Shown: positions 8,226-19,215 of the stretch, piece after piece | Layout: each line of letters begins with the position of its first letter | How positions within the stretch are numbered: position 1 is the first letter of the stretch | DNA from: Alphaproteobacteria bacterium | GTDB taxonomy: Bacteria > Pseudomonadota > Alphaproteobacteria > Rs-D84 | Reading direction: 5' to 3' | NCBI GenBank assembly: GCA_017403085.1 | Contig: JAFQOQ010000025.1 | Coordinates: forward strand, 60,442 to 124,441 | DNA: 64,000 nucleotides | Position numbers and translations under genes: made by a program | The notes under the pieces: model-generated | Told to the model about the DNA's origin: nothing | The model's input: the letters and a program-made list of their open reading frames with translations, nothing else | Database searches by the model: none

Positions 8226-9272
8226 CTATTTTTTGGCCACCCCCGATGTAAAAAAGCCAGGCATTGTGAAATCGTCGTCATTTGCGGCAATACCCGCCCA
8301 ACCAAACAAATCGCCCATAATACCATTGTCGTCACGTTTTATCTTTTTAAATGGTAATATGTTTTTTAATTTACCGATTTTACCGTGTCCTTCAGCCTTG
8401 GGCGAAGAAACGATTTTGTCTTGGTTTTCAACAAATTCTGATGCCAATTGTGCCAATGTGGCGTCAGCATCACTATCCGTTACATGAAAGTCATCTGCGT
8501 CAGACGTCACAACATCCACTTCTTCTTCGGCATGCGATGGGACGCCCATATCTTCGCGAAGTGGCGTCATACTTTCCAGCAATTGTTCCAATGTCTTTTC
8601 CATTGGTGCCGGCGGAACATCATCGGAAATCATATCGCCAATGCTGACAGATTCCAGAACACTGTCGGTCACTGGGGCGACGTCATCCAGACTGGAATCT
8701 ATGCTGACGTCTGATATTACTACGGTTTCTGTGGCGACATTTTCGTCTATTTCTGCGATAGCTGGCGCTACGTCATCTGTGACCGGGGCCACGTCACCGG
8801 CATCTGGCATATCTGCCACATCTGATGCAGGCGCGTCATTAGATGCCAAAATAGATAAAATAGGAATAACTGGCGCGTCATCAGATGATGCCACGGGTTC
8901 AGATTCTGGCACACTATCCGTCATGACAGCCGACTTTTTTGCACGCGATGCACGCGTCTTTTTAACGGGTGCAACATCAATAATCTCTTCTGTTTCAGGG
9001 GATACAACAGGTTCTGCGGGGGGAAGACAATCTGTTTCAACGGGTTCTGGCACAATTTCTGGTTCGGCGGTAATAATTTCTGTTGCAATCACATCAGATT
9101 GAACGGGCGCAGATTCAGGAACCGCCAAGGCATTATCAGAATCGACCGGCACGCCAAACAGAACCGTATCATTACCCAAACCTAGCGCGGAACGCACCTC
9201 TTCAAATGCGGCACGAATATCTGCCATTTCAAAAACTTCGTTACCAGAAATGTAAATGATTTTTGTCTTCAT
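8226..9272 (-). CDS. Acidic low-complexity protein of unknown function
   Basis: This 348-residue protein begins with a short folded piece (MKTKIIYISGNEVFEMADIR), followed by about 200 residues dominated by Asp, Val, Ala, Pro, Ser and Thr with imperfect repeats such as DDVAPVTD, and ends with a basic-hydrophobic tail (KLKNILPFKKIKRDD). The middle is almost surely disordered and negatively charged. The ATG at 9272 follows a GGGGG tract; the frame is open further upstream without a ribosome site. It is the first gene of the unit with the two membrane proteins, 15 bases before the next. Confidence 0.65.
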   Translation of the reverse strand: MKTKIIYISGNEVFEMADIRAAFEEVRSALGLGNDTVLFGVPVDSDNALAVPESAPVQSDVIATEIITAEPEIVPEPVETDCLPPAEPVVSPETEEIIDVAPVKKTRASRAKKSAVMTDSVPESEPVASSDDAPVIPILSILASNDAPASDVADMPDAGDVAPVTDDVAPAIAEIDENVATETVVISDVSIDSSLDDVAPVTDSVLESVSIGDMISDDVPPAPMEKTLEQLLESMTPLREDMGVPSHAEEEVDVVTSDADDFHVTDSDADATLAQLASEFVENQDKIVSSPKAEGHGKIGKLKNILPFKKIKRDDNGIMGDLFGWAGIAANDDDFTMPGFFTSGVAKK

Positions 9273-9354
9273 ATAAACAACCCCCACAATATATGCGTAT
9301 AGTATATCACATTTTAGGGTTGAACGCATATAAAAAATATCTTAAACTGTTGTT

Positions 9355-9564
9355 ATGGCAGATATAAAACAACAAATTTTTCAGGAATTGGCAAGTTTAG
9401 AAGAAGCAGCCGCGCGTTTGCGGGGTACGGCCGTTGCCGCAGGCAAACAAACCGACCTGGAAGTGGCAATTTTAACCGAACAGGTTAAAAGCCTGCGTGA
9501 TAAAAATGAACGTGCCAGCGAATTAATCGATAAATCTATATCTATACTAGAGAAATTAAAATGA
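9355..9564 (+). CDS. Small coiled-coil protein (DUF4164-like)
   Basis: A 69-residue helical protein (MADIKQQIFQELASLEEAAA... to ILEKLK) with one continuous heptad pattern. In Alphaproteobacteria, a short DUF4164 coiled coil is regularly found immediately before zapA, and here the stop overlaps the zapA start by four bases. A role next to ZapA at the division site is plausible but is inference from position. Confidence 0.75.
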   Translation: MADIKQQIFQELASLEEAAARLRGTAVAAGKQTDLEVAILTEQVKSLRDKNERASELIDKSISILEKLK

Positions 9565-9839
9565 GCGTCGTATCAATTCCAATTGTCAATAAAAACTATC
9601 CAATGGGTTGCGAAGACGGCCAGGAAATGCGTTTAATCGAACTGGGCAAGATGGTTGATGCGCGCGCACGCGAAATACTGGATAAAATTGGTCCTTTGCC
9701 AGAAAGTGCATTATTGGCAACGTTGTGCATCGTACTGGCGGATGAGGTGCGTAATAGACCTGTCGCACCCGCGACCGAGGCAGACTTGAAAGAAATCCTG
9801 GCCAGAATTCGCGAAATAAAGCACAAGATATCACAATAA
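9561..9839 (+). CDS. zapA: Cell division protein ZapA
   Basis: The 92-residue product has the ZapA globular head (VSIPIVNKNYPMGCEDGQE, then LGKMVDARAREI) followed by a C-terminal helix for the coiled coil (ATEADLKEILARIREIKHKI). ZapA bundles FtsZ filaments at midcell. Translation is coupled to the preceding coiled-coil gene. No 6S RNA could be recognised downstream, where a terminator and a convergent gene follow at once. Confidence 0.9.
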   Translation: MSVVSIPIVNKNYPMGCEDGQEMRLIELGKMVDARAREILDKIGPLPESALLATLCIVLADEVRNRPVAPATEADLKEILARIREIKHKISQ

Positions 9840-9844
9840 AAAAC

Positions 9845-9865
9845 GCCCCAAAATGGGGCATTTTT
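9845..9865. terminator. Bidirectional terminator after zapA
   Basis: GCCCCA and TGGGGC form a hairpin at 9845-9859, with T5 to the right and A6 to the left. It serves both zapA and the convergent gene that ends at 9864. Confidence 0.85.
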
Positions 9866-10547
9866 AAATACTTTTTTGCATTTTATCGGCCACGACACGT
9901 GCCACGACTGTGTCTGGACGCGTTTGCACCTCGGTCCCGATGCGCCAACCTTCGACACGACGAATAGCCAGGGTTAAACGCTTGATTTGTTCGTCGGACA
10001 GACTGCCCAGAACCAAATTAGGCGACAAGCCCGTCAGGCGTTGAACATAGCGATTGTACGCGTGCGTATCGTTTTCAAATGGTGGTGCATACGAATGCAT
10101 CGCGGACGCAATGGTTTTGGCACTGTATTTGTCCGATCGCAACAGTGCAAATATCGCATCCATGCCAGTGTCTTCGTCTGGGAATACTGCAAAACCACCA
10201 GCATGACCAATCGCGCCATTACCCTGGGTAAAGTCGCTGAATCGCAGACAGCCAGGATTATTATTGCGCCATGCACGTGTGCCGCCGCTGCGCCGGAACT
10301 GCGCGCCATCATTTGTAGTATATATTACATCATAATTGTGCGCCGATGCAGATACAGGACGACGAACGTTATATGGTTCAACCAATGCAACAGAAGCCGT
10401 ATCAATCACAGATTTTTCATCAAATAAATCTGCAATCAACTTCTGGGCATTGTCATATGAGTGTGACGGATTACCAACCGTGTTAGACATTCCTGCCAAT
10501 AAAGAAATACATGTTAGCAGTGTTGGTATCTTATATTTTAATGACAT
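9864..10547 (-). CDS. Exported protein with P5-like muramidase-type domain
   Basis: A 227-residue protein with a likely signal peptide (about residues 1-25, LLTCISLLAGMSNTVG). From about residue 88 on it is a clear paralogue of the C-terminal domain at 7206-8210: GGTRAWRNNNPG, GHAGGFAVFPDEDTGMDAI, then YAPPFENDTHAY and RLTGLSPNLVLGSLSDEQIK. The domain is therefore present once membrane-anchored and once as a free exported form. AAGGGG precedes the start. A wall-hydrolase function is possible, but is not proven by visible catalytic residues. Confidence 0.7.
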   Translation of the reverse strand: MSLKYKIPTLLTCISLLAGMSNTVGNPSHSYDNAQKLIADLFDEKSVIDTASVALVEPYNVRRPVSASAHNYDVIYTTNDGAQFRRSGGTRAWRNNNPGCLRFSDFTQGNGAIGHAGGFAVFPDEDTGMDAIFALLRSDKYSAKTIASAMHSYAPPFENDTHAYNRYVQRLTGLSPNLVLGSLSDEQIKRLTLAIRRVEGWRIGTEVQTRPDTVVARVVADKMQKSI

Positions 10548-10668
10548 TTTTTACCCCTTTGCAATCAAACAGACCCAGCCTGCATGCACAGGTTGCGTCA
10601 AATTTACCGTTCTTGTTTTTGATTGGTTCGTCGCAATAAAAAGAAATTTGCAACGTACATTCAGACAT
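10531..10668 (-). CDS. Possible 45-residue Cys-containing small protein
   Basis: An ATG-started frame encodes MSECTLQISFYCDEPIKNKN and continues to a stop inside the next gene, overlapping its start by 17 bases. It has five Cys (positions 4, 12, 28, 30 and 36). The overlap would couple it to the exported P5-like protein, as seen for the gene pair at 7206/7222. There is no strong ribosome site and no family is known, so it may be chance. Confidence 0.3.
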   Translation of the reverse strand: MSECTLQISFYCDEPIKNKNGKFDATCACRLGLFDCKGVKNVIKI

Positions 10669-10865
10669 CAGAAAAAAATCAGATGCCCCGACTTGTCCCT
10701 TATTATCAAGTGACAGCCCGCCCCAAAATGGGGAACCAAAGTTTGTATAGACATATATTATTCATAATTTGATAAATTTCAAGTATAAATTATAAAAAAA
10801 TGACAGATGATACATTGGATTTTTCTATTGTTATTTTTTTTCAAATGTTCTAAATTTTGGATGTT
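10669..10865. other. AT-rich leader before parC
   Basis: No gene is visible. A CCCCAAAATGGGG hairpin at about 10721-10734 is the only clear structure; the rest is AT-rich and presumably carries the parC promoter, which I could not place confidently. Confidence 0.4.
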
Positions 10866-13103
10866 ATGGTTAAGGAAATTATTGAAAATATTGATTCTCA
10901 GCAGTTGGCGGACGCGTTAAGCGAACGCTATCTATCATACGCAGTCAGCACGATTGTATCACGCGCCCTGCCCGATGTTCGCGACGGGTTAAAGCCTGTG
11001 CATAGACGCATACTGTATTCCATGCTGCGTCAAAAGTTGGCACCAAATGCCGCATTTCGCAAATGCGCAACCGTGGTCGGCGATGTGTTGGGTCACTATC
11101 ACCCACATGGGGATAGTTCCGTATATGATGCGATGGTTCGTCTGGCCCAGGATTTTTCGGTACGTTATCCACTGATTGATGGCCAGGGTAATTTTGGTAA
11201 TATTGACGGCGACCCACAGGCAGCATATCGATATACAGAATCTAAAATGACCGAAGCCGCCATGATGATTATGGAAGGCCTGGATGAAGACAGTGTTGAT
11301 ATGATGCCGAACTTTGACGGCACAACACTGGAACCAACCGTTATGCCGGGCGCATTTCCAAATTTACTGGCAAATGGTGGGATGGGTATCGCAGTTGGTA
11401 TGGCAACCAATATTCCAACGCATAATGTGGCAGAAATTTGTGATGCATTGAACCTGGTGGTGGATAGGCCTGATGCGACAACAGCACAAATTATGAAAAA
11501 GTTGGTCGGACCAGATTTCCCAACCGGTGGAATTTTAATCGACAGTTTTGAAACAATTGTTAAAAACTATGATACGGGACGTGGCGCATTTCGTATCCGC
11601 GCACGTTGGGATATTGAAAATCTGGAACGCGGCGGATGGCAGGTTGTGATTTCTGAAATCCCGTACGGAATCGTAAAATCAAAACTGGTTGAACAAATAG
11701 CAACACTGATTGATGGTAAAAAATTGCCGTTGGTTGATGATATTGTCGATGAATCAACAACCGATGTACGAATTGTTATAACCCCAAAATCACGCAATAT
11801 CCCGGCCGACAAAATGATGGCGCACCTGTTCGCAATGACCGATTTAGAATATCGGTTCAATATGAACTTTAACGTCATCGATTCAAATGGCGCACCACGC
11901 GTTATGCCGATTGGCGATGTACTGCGTGAATTTGTTGCACATCAAAAAAACGTTCTGCGCAGACGTACAAATTGGCGTTTGACGAATATCGCACGCAGAT
12001 TGGAAATCTTGGGCGGATTATTGGTCGTATATTTAAATCTGGACAGGGTTATTGAAATCATCCGAACCGAAGATGACGCCAAGGCTGTATTAACGGCGGA
12101 ATTTAACCTGACAGAAATTCAAGTTGAAGCAATATTGAATACACGCCTGCGTTCGTTGCGCAAATTAGAAGAAATGGAAATCAAACGCGAAGACGCAGCA
12201 CTGCGCGAAGAGCAAGAAAAACTGCGGGCGCTGATGGCCAGCGAAGAAATGCAAAATGAACAATTAAAGGCGTGGTTCGCAGACATTAAAAAACGTTATG
12301 ATAAAAAGACAACACTGGGGCGCAGACGCACAACATGGGCGGAACAAACCGAAGAAATTGTCGTTAATGCCGAAGAATTTATCGAAAAAGAGCCATTGAC
12401 GATTATCCTGTCGGCGATGGGATGGATTCGCGCCGCCAAGGGGCATCTGGATTTAAATTCACTGGATTTAAAATTCAAAGAAGGCGACGAATTACTGACC
12501 GCGTTTCATGCACAATCAACAGATAAAATCAACCTGTTTGGCGCATCGGGAAAAATGTTCAGCCTGCCTGCGAACGAATTACCATCGGCACGTGGGTTTG
12601 GCGAATCTGTGCGTATGATGGCAGATATTGGTGCCGACGAAGATATTGTTCGCGCGTTTGTTTTGGATACAAATGCAAAATATTTGCTGGTATCACGCCA
12701 TGGGAACGGGTTTATCGTTGCGGGTGAAAATTGCCTGGCCCAGACGAAAAATGGAAAGCAGGTTATGAACACAGATGCAAAAAATCCTGCACATATGTGT
12801 GTTCCAGTGACAGGCGATACGGTGGCGTTGTCGGGATCTAATGACAAACTGTTGATATTTGCAACTGCAGAAATACCAGAAATGACACGTGGCAAGGGTG
12901 TTATATTGCAAAAATATAATGCGGAACGTACATATGTTTTGGACGTAATGTTCTTTGACGCCGACAATGGTTTTGGATGGACCACCGGACGGGGGACGAC
13001 AAAAATGGAAAATTGGGCACCATGGCGCAGCAAACGTGCATCACAGGGACGCACAGTGCCAGTTGGGTTCCCACGCAGTGGAAAATTCACACCAGAAAAA
13101 TAA
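10866..13103 (+). CDS. parC: DNA topoisomerase IV subunit A
   Basis: The 745-residue protein is a type IIA topoisomerase A subunit. It starts with the winged-helix core (SERYLSYAVSTIVSRALPDV; GLKPVHRRILY; GHYHPHGD) and has the catalytic Tyr in DPQAAYRYTESKMT (about residue 122). It cuts and rejoins both DNA strands with ParE to decatenate chromosomes. The GyrA box (QRRGGKG) is absent from the C-terminal domain and the length is that of ParC rather than GyrA, so ParC is preferred. The ATG at 10866 is chosen over the TTG at 10857, though neither has a strong ribosome site. Confidence 0.9.
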   Translation: MVKEIIENIDSQQLADALSERYLSYAVSTIVSRALPDVRDGLKPVHRRILYSMLRQKLAPNAAFRKCATVVGDVLGHYHPHGDSSVYDAMVRLAQDFSVRYPLIDGQGNFGNIDGDPQAAYRYTESKMTEAAMMIMEGLDEDSVDMMPNFDGTTLEPTVMPGAFPNLLANGGMGIAVGMATNIPTHNVAEICDALNLVVDRPDATTAQIMKKLVGPDFPTGGILIDSFETIVKNYDTGRGAFRIRARWDIENLERGGWQVVISEIPYGIVKSKLVEQIATLIDGKKLPLVDDIVDESTTDVRIVITPKSRNIPADKMMAHLFAMTDLEYRFNMNFNVIDSNGAPRVMPIGDVLREFVAHQKNVLRRRTNWRLTNIARRLEILGGLLVVYLNLDRVIEIIRTEDDAKAVLTAEFNLTEIQVEAILNTRLRSLRKLEEMEIKREDAALREEQEKLRALMASEEMQNEQLKAWFADIKKRYDKKTTLGRRRTTWAEQTEEIVVNAEEFIEKEPLTIILSAMGWIRAAKGHLDLNSLDLKFKEGDELLTAFHAQSTDKINLFGASGKMFSLPANELPSARGFGESVRMMADIGADEDIVRAFVLDTNAKYLLVSRHGNGFIVAGENCLAQTKNGKQVMNTDAKNPAHMCVPVTGDTVALSGSNDKLLIFATAEIPEMTRGKGVILQKYNAERTYVLDVMFFDADNGFGWTTGRGTTKMENWAPWRSKRASQGRTVPVGFPRSGKFTPEK

Positions 13104-13128
13104 AACGCCAATTTGGCGTTTTATTTTT
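13102..13128 (+). terminator. parC terminator
   Basis: A nine-base perfect inverted repeat (AAAACGCCA and TGGCGTTTT) with a three-base loop ends in a T-rich tract; its left arm starts in the parC stop codon. Confidence 0.85.
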
Positions 13129-13133
13129 GTGTA

Positions 13134-13157
13134 TAAAAAAAGCCCCCAAACGGAGGC
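13134..13157 (-). terminator. rpmG terminator
   Basis: Read on the minus strand, GCCTCC and GGGGGC pair around GTTT and are followed by seven or more T residues (the A tract at 13134-13141). It lies directly downstream of rpmG. Confidence 0.75.
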
Positions 13158-13178
13158 CTTTCTTGAATACCTATGCCA

Positions 13179-13358
13179 TTAGTGAGGCATTTTCGCTTCT
13201 GTGAATACGACATGCTTGCGCAATTTTGGATCGTATTTGCGGAATTTCATTTTGCCGGCTGTATTTTCCGACTTGGTATTTTTAGTTGTTGTATAGAAGA
13301 AACCGGTTTCTTTGTTTTCCAGTTTTACAACTTCTTTGCTGCCTTTTTTAGATGCCAT
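13179..13358 (-). CDS. rpmG: 50S ribosomal protein L33
   Basis: A 59-residue basic protein, MASKKGSKEVVKLENKETG followed by FFYTTTKNTKSENTAGKM and ending KFRKYDPKLRKHVVFTEAKMPH in two parts, which is the L33 pattern. L33 is a small protein near the ribosomal E site. The Cys pairs of zinc-binding L33 forms are absent, so this is the Cys-free type usual in Proteobacteria. The gene stands alone between parC and tRNA-Leu. Confidence 0.93.
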   Translation of the reverse strand: MASKKGSKEVVKLENKETGFFYTTTKNTKSENTAGKMKFRKYDPKLRKHVVFTEAKMPH

Positions 13359-13459
13359 TTTTATTGCCTTTATATTATTCTGTGGGGGATTTTAGGTTAT
13401 TTTTTACTGGAAATCAAGTCTTTTTTATCATAAACTATAAAAAGTTGATTTTTTTATCC

Positions 13460-13544
<85 letters not shown>

Positions 13545-13562
13545 AAATTCGATAAATCTGCA

Positions 13563-15647
<2,085 letters not shown>

Positions 15648-15661
15648 TTAATCTGCTTTTA

Positions 15662-15877
15662 TTAGCGATTATTACGAGATGTTGGTGCATCGACAAACAT
15701 CCATATCAGCCACACCAGGGCGGCAATACCAATTATCGCATATACGATATTACTGGCCAAGGTCGCCGGGCCAAATAAAAATGCAACCAAGTCAAAACCA
15801 AAGATACCAATCAAGCCCCAGTTTAAGGCCCCGATAAAAGTCAATGGCTTTAGAACATAGTTCAATAGTCCTCTCAT
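15662..15877 (-). CDS. DUF378 family small membrane protein
   Basis: A 71-residue protein with two membrane helices: LTFIGALNWGLIGIFGFDLV (about 12-31) and NIVYAIIGIAALVWLIWMFV (about 43-62). The GALNWGL motif is the hallmark of the DUF378 (YuzA-like) family, whose function is unknown. An AAGGAGA sits eight bases before the ATG. It is a single-gene unit with its own terminator. Confidence 0.88.
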   Translation of the reverse strand: MRGLLNYVLKPLTFIGALNWGLIGIFGFDLVAFLFGPATLASNIVYAIIGIAALVWLIWMFVDAPTSRNNR

Positions 15878-16039
15878 CTGTTTTTTCTCCTTTTCAAGGT
15901 TTGTTTTGTCTTTTTATTCAAGACAATATGATTATAACTGCTTTTTAAATGGCATGCAATCATAATACAACGTTTAGGAAAAGGTTCTTATAGGCAAGAA
16001 TACTAGTGCGTCCATGTACGAATTGCCGTATATGTTGGT

Positions 16040-16068
16040 AAAAAAATAGTGCCATTTGGCACTATTTT
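16040..16068 (-). terminator. SIMPL gene terminator
   Basis: A perfect 12-base inverted repeat (16043-16054 and 16057-16068) overlaps the stop codon of the SIMPL gene and is followed by T7 on the minus strand. Confidence 0.85.
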
Positions 16069-16808
16069 AAAAAGAACGTAATGGTTGATACAACCCTGAC
16101 CTTTTTATTTATGGCCTGTTTTTCATCTGATGACCATCTGTCGATTGGATCGCGCGCTTCGATGCTAAATACACCTTGGTTTGCACTTTGTATTTTGCCC
16201 AACTTTGCATTGGCATCTTTGGCAAATTGTTCGCCGGCGGCGGTTGCGTTTTTTGTCGCCTGTTCAATCATGGATATTTTGATATCGTTTAGGCCACTAA
16301 AAATATACACAGGCCCAGAATAATCTTCGGTGACTGTAATGCCGCGGCGCACCAATTCGCCCATATTGCGCGATACGTTATCAATCTTTTGTACGTTTGT
16401 GCTGCGAACCACAACGCCCGTTTCAATTACATAACGGCCATCACTGTTCTGGTCGCGTAATTCAGCATCTGAATAGCCAGCATATTTATCACGAACTTGG
16501 ACACGCAATTTTTGAATTTCATCACGCGAAAATCCCGCATTGGTTAAAAAATCATAGATATTGTCAATATCACTGTCAATTTGCTGTTGCAAAACCGCCA
16601 AATCGCCACCAACGCGATTTATCTTGATATTCCATACTGCAGTATCTGCGACAACATTTCGTTCGGCCAGACCCTTGACCGTGACGGTGCGCTTGGTCGC
16701 GGCACGATAGACACCATCGCCAACAAAATAACCACCCAGCGCAATGCCAATCGCCAAAAGCGCAATCCAAAGACCAGATACAGATTTTAACTTATTAAAA
16801 AATTTCAT
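16062..16808 (-). CDS. SIMPL domain-containing protein (DUF541)
   Basis: The 248-residue protein has one N-terminal membrane helix (about 12-32) and an exported SIMPL domain: TVTVKGLAERNVVADTAVW opens it, and the remainder alternates strands and helices, with RRGITVTEDYSGPVYIFSGL in the centre. Length and pattern match the YggE/DUF541 family, linked to oxidative-stress tolerance and of unclear mechanism. The hydrophobic start lacks a clear cleavage site, so it is probably anchored in the inner membrane and facing the periplasm. Confidence 0.85.
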   Translation of the reverse strand: MKFFNKLKSVSGLWIALLAIGIALGGYFVGDGVYRAATKRTVTVKGLAERNVVADTAVWNIKINRVGGDLAVLQQQIDSDIDNIYDFLTNAGFSRDEIQKLRVQVRDKYAGYSDAELRDQNSDGRYVIETGVVVRSTNVQKIDNVSRNMGELVRRGITVTEDYSGPVYIFSGLNDIKISMIEQATKNATAAGEQFAKDANAKLGKIQSANQGVFSIEARDPIDRWSSDEKQAINKKVRVVSTITFFLK

Positions 16809-16880
16809 CAGTCTCCCCCTTGTGTTGTATGTTTAGTTTATTAAAATATATACCAAGTTGTCAAAGATAATATAATACAA

Positions 16881-17558
16881 TTATTTTCCCAACAGGCTAT
16901 CGATTGCATAATTTGCCAGCAAAAGCCCAAATATGCCCGTCACCGTCACCAATGACCCAAGCGTTTTGCCACCCACGGCGGGTGTCTGAGGTGGCTGTGA
17001 AGAAAATACCACAGGAAAATCCGGCAATTTTAATTCACGTGACATTTTGCGAATTTTTGATGCCAATGGACACACCGATGTTCGCGATATTTTTGATATT
17101 TTAATTTGGGTTGGGTCGGTCTTTAACGCGGCACCCATACTGGAAATAAATGGAACATTATGCGCCACACACCAGTTATACAGCGCAATTTTGGATGTGG
17201 TACTGTCAATTGCATCAATTACAAAATCGGGCGTAATGTCCAGCGTCGTATTTTCATCAAAAAATGTATTTATCACAGTGACGCGAATATCGGGATTAAT
17301 GTCGTGAATTCGCGTCGCAGCAACTGATACCTTGGGCAGGCCAAGCGTCGAATCCAATGCAAACAATTGACGGTTTATATTTGTAGGCTCTATATTATCA
17401 AAATCAATCAAAACAATGTGGCCAATACCGCTGCGTGCGATAGCCTCAATCGCGAAAGAACCAACCGCGCCACAACCAACAATCATTATCGTAGATGATT
17501 TTAATTTATCAATAGCACCGTCGCCCAACAACAAACGCGTTCTGTGTAATCTATCCAT
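16881..17558 (-). CDS. tcdA: tRNA threonylcarbamoyladenosine dehydratase
   Basis: A 225-residue E1-like enzyme: the ATP-binding loop is IMIVGCGAVGSFAIEAIARS, followed by LIDFDNIEPTNINRQLFAL with the arginine finger. TcdA (YgdL/CsdL) activates and cyclises t6A to ct6A at position 37 of ANN-reading tRNAs. The lack of MoeB-type zinc Cys pairs and the short length favour TcdA over MoeB/ThiF. I start it at the ATG at 17558, with AAGGA upstream, rather than at TTG 17564. The start overlaps the end of tatD by eight bases. The C-terminal helix looks hydrophobic (GIFGLLLANYAI), as in the family. Confidence 0.88.
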   Translation of the reverse strand: MDRLHRTRLLLGDGAIDKLKSSTIMIVGCGAVGSFAIEAIARSGIGHIVLIDFDNIEPTNINRQLFALDSTLGLPKVSVAATRIHDINPDIRVTVINTFFDENTTLDITPDFVIDAIDSTTSKIALYNWCVAHNVPFISSMGAALKTDPTQIKISKISRTSVCPLASKIRKMSRELKLPDFPVVFSSQPPQTPAVGGKTLGSLVTVTGIFGLLLANYAIDSLLGK

Positions 17559-18258
17559 TTGCAAGCATCCTTTGACTGTTCTGACATATTATATCGGCCA
17601 GATGCCCCGTGTCCAGATTCAATATATCGGCAATCTTGTTTGTGACATCAATGACAATATCCGGGGTGCAGCTGTCACTTTCTGTCAGCAGGCGTGACCG
17701 TGGTGTATTTATTATGCGCGCCACACTGCGTACGCCACCACGCAATGCACGTGGCCCATATGAAAAATACGCATTGTATCGTTCTGATAACATTTTTATC
17801 TGGGGCACACCACCGGAATATCCATGAAATAAAATTGCAGGTGGTAATTTTTCTAAAGAATTCAATGTGGCAAACATGCAATCCCACGCGCCCACACAAT
17901 GAATATGCACGATACGTGACAATCGCGATGCGATATTTAAGTGCTGTCTAAACACGTGCTGCTGGGTTGGCATGTCAGGATAATTTTTATCCAATCCAAT
18001 TTCTCCAACCATCAAACCAGGTGTGGCCGCCAGCGTGCGATACAATATATCGGCCCAATCGGAATTCGCCGTGTCGATTTCCCATGGGTGGATGCCAATT
18101 GCACCAAAAACATTAGGTCGCGCGCGCGTCATCGTGACAATATCATGCCATTTGGACACATTTGTCGCATTACATATTACGCCCGCAAATTTAGATGGGT
18201 CAAACGGTAATTCCGGGGTGTCTGATAAATGACAATGTGCATCAAAATAACGTGTCAT
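17551..18258 (-). CDS. TatD family metal-dependent hydrolase
   Basis: A 235-residue TIM-barrel hydrolase. The metal motif is FDAHCHLS (His8, His10); further ligands lie in GEIGLDKNY, RIVHIHCVGAW and LFHGYSGG, and the final Asp in TESDSC. TatD proteins are deoxyribonucleases or related hydrolases; the exact substrate is not evident. It is co-transcribed with tcdA. Compared with E. coli TatD it is short and some loops diverge (TESDSC in place of TDSP), so the substrate may differ. Confidence 0.85.
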   Translation of the reverse strand: MTRYFDAHCHLSDTPELPFDPSKFAGVICNATNVSKWHDIVTMTRARPNVFGAIGIHPWEIDTANSDWADILYRTLAATPGLMVGEIGLDKNYPDMPTQQHVFRQHLNIASRLSRIVHIHCVGAWDCMFATLNSLEKLPPAILFHGYSGGVPQIKMLSERYNAYFSYGPRALRGGVRSVARIINTPRSRLLTESDSCTPDIVIDVTNKIADILNLDTGHLADIICQNSQRMLANG

Positions 18259-18267
18259 TGTGTTTTT

Positions 18268-18293
18268 AAAAGCCCCCGTGTTTTGCCGGGGGC
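18268..18293 (-). terminator. fabI terminator
   Basis: GCCCCCG (18272-18278) pairs with CGGGGGC (18287-18293); on the minus strand TTTT follows. It separates fabI from tatD. Confidence 0.8.
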
Positions 18294-18300
18294 GCCGATG

Positions 18301-19110
18301 TTATTTATCCAATTCTTTTAACAAAATGTCTTTCATTTCATTTGGCATCATGCCGGTTGTTGAATAACCACAATCTACATGATGAACTTCGCCAGTGACG
18401 CCAGATGACAGGTCGCTGAACAAATATAACGCCGCACCAGATACGTCATCTAATGTCATATTGCGACGCAACGGTGTTGTTTCTGCGTTCAGACGCAACA
18501 TCGCCTTGAAACCGCCAACACCACTGGACGCCAATGTCATAATTGGACCCGCACTAATCGCATTGATGCGAATATTATCACGTCCCAGGTCAGACGCCAG
18601 ATAGCGAACACTGCTGTCCAAGGCGGATTTTGCAACACCCATAACATTGTAATTTGGCACAGACTTTTCACCACCAAAATATGTCAGGGTGACAATACTG
18701 CCACCGCTGGTCATTAGTCGGGATGCGCGACGTGTTAAATCAACCAACGAATAAACAGATATATCCATTGTGTTCTTGAAATTATCACGCGTAGTATCAG
18801 CGTAACGACCCGTCAATTCGTTTTTATCAGAAAATGCAATCGCATGCAGCATGCCATCCAAATGACCCCATTCGGATTCGATTTTATTAAATAAATCATT
18901 CATCTGTTCATCATTTTGGACATTGCATTCCTGGACGAATTTTGCACCAATTGATTCCGCCAATGGACGAACCCGCTTTTCCAATGCAGGCATCGCATAT
19001 GGCATTGCAATTTCCGCCCCTTGTTCTGCAGCACGTTTGGCAATCGCCCACGCCATAGACCAATCGTTGGCGACCCCCGTTATTAAAATCTTTTTACCCT
19101 TTAATAACAT
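18301..19110 (-). CDS. fabI: Enoyl-ACP reductase (NADH)
   Basis: A 269-residue short-chain reductase that completes each cycle of fatty-acid elongation. It has the FabI nucleotide loop ILITGVANDWSMAWAIAK, the LHAIAFSDKNEL strand, and the active-site pair Tyr154-x6-Lys161 (YNVMGVAK), with a second Tyr at 144 (TYFGGEKSV). The substrate-lid region is INAISAGPIMTLASSGVGGF. Length is typical. It is a single gene with its own terminator and AAGGA upstream. Confidence 0.95.
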   Translation of the reverse strand: MLLKGKKILITGVANDWSMAWAIAKRAAEQGAEIAMPYAMPALEKRVRPLAESIGAKFVQECNVQNDEQMNDLFNKIESEWGHLDGMLHAIAFSDKNELTGRYADTTRDNFKNTMDISVYSLVDLTRRASRLMTSGGSIVTLTYFGGEKSVPNYNVMGVAKSALDSSVRYLASDLGRDNIRINAISAGPIMTLASSGVGGFKAMLRLNAETTPLRRNMTLDDVSGAALYLFSDLSSGVTGEVHHVDCGYSTTGMMPNEMKDILLKELDK

Positions 19111-19182
19111 TAAAAATCCTTTTTGTTATTCTGTATTGGACATATAAAAATATATCACCCCGCCCCCAAATGTGCAACAGAT

Positions 19183-19208
19183 AAAAAATCCCCCACGCAC
19201 GGGGGATT
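19183..19208 (-). terminator. Terminator of the small Cys protein gene
   Basis: AATCCCCC and GGGGGATT pair around a short loop; A6 on the left gives a T tract on the minus strand. Confidence 0.8.
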
Positions 19209-19215
19209 ATTAAAA

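Noticed and set aside
9840..10550. A 6S RNA gene after zapA, as in many Proteobacteria
   Set aside because: Only a terminator and a convergent protein gene are found there; no long 6S-like hairpin was seen.
10336..10713. Plus-strand frame of 125 codons before parC
   Set aside because: It is antisense to the exported P5-like gene, which has a clear start, signal peptide and homologue.
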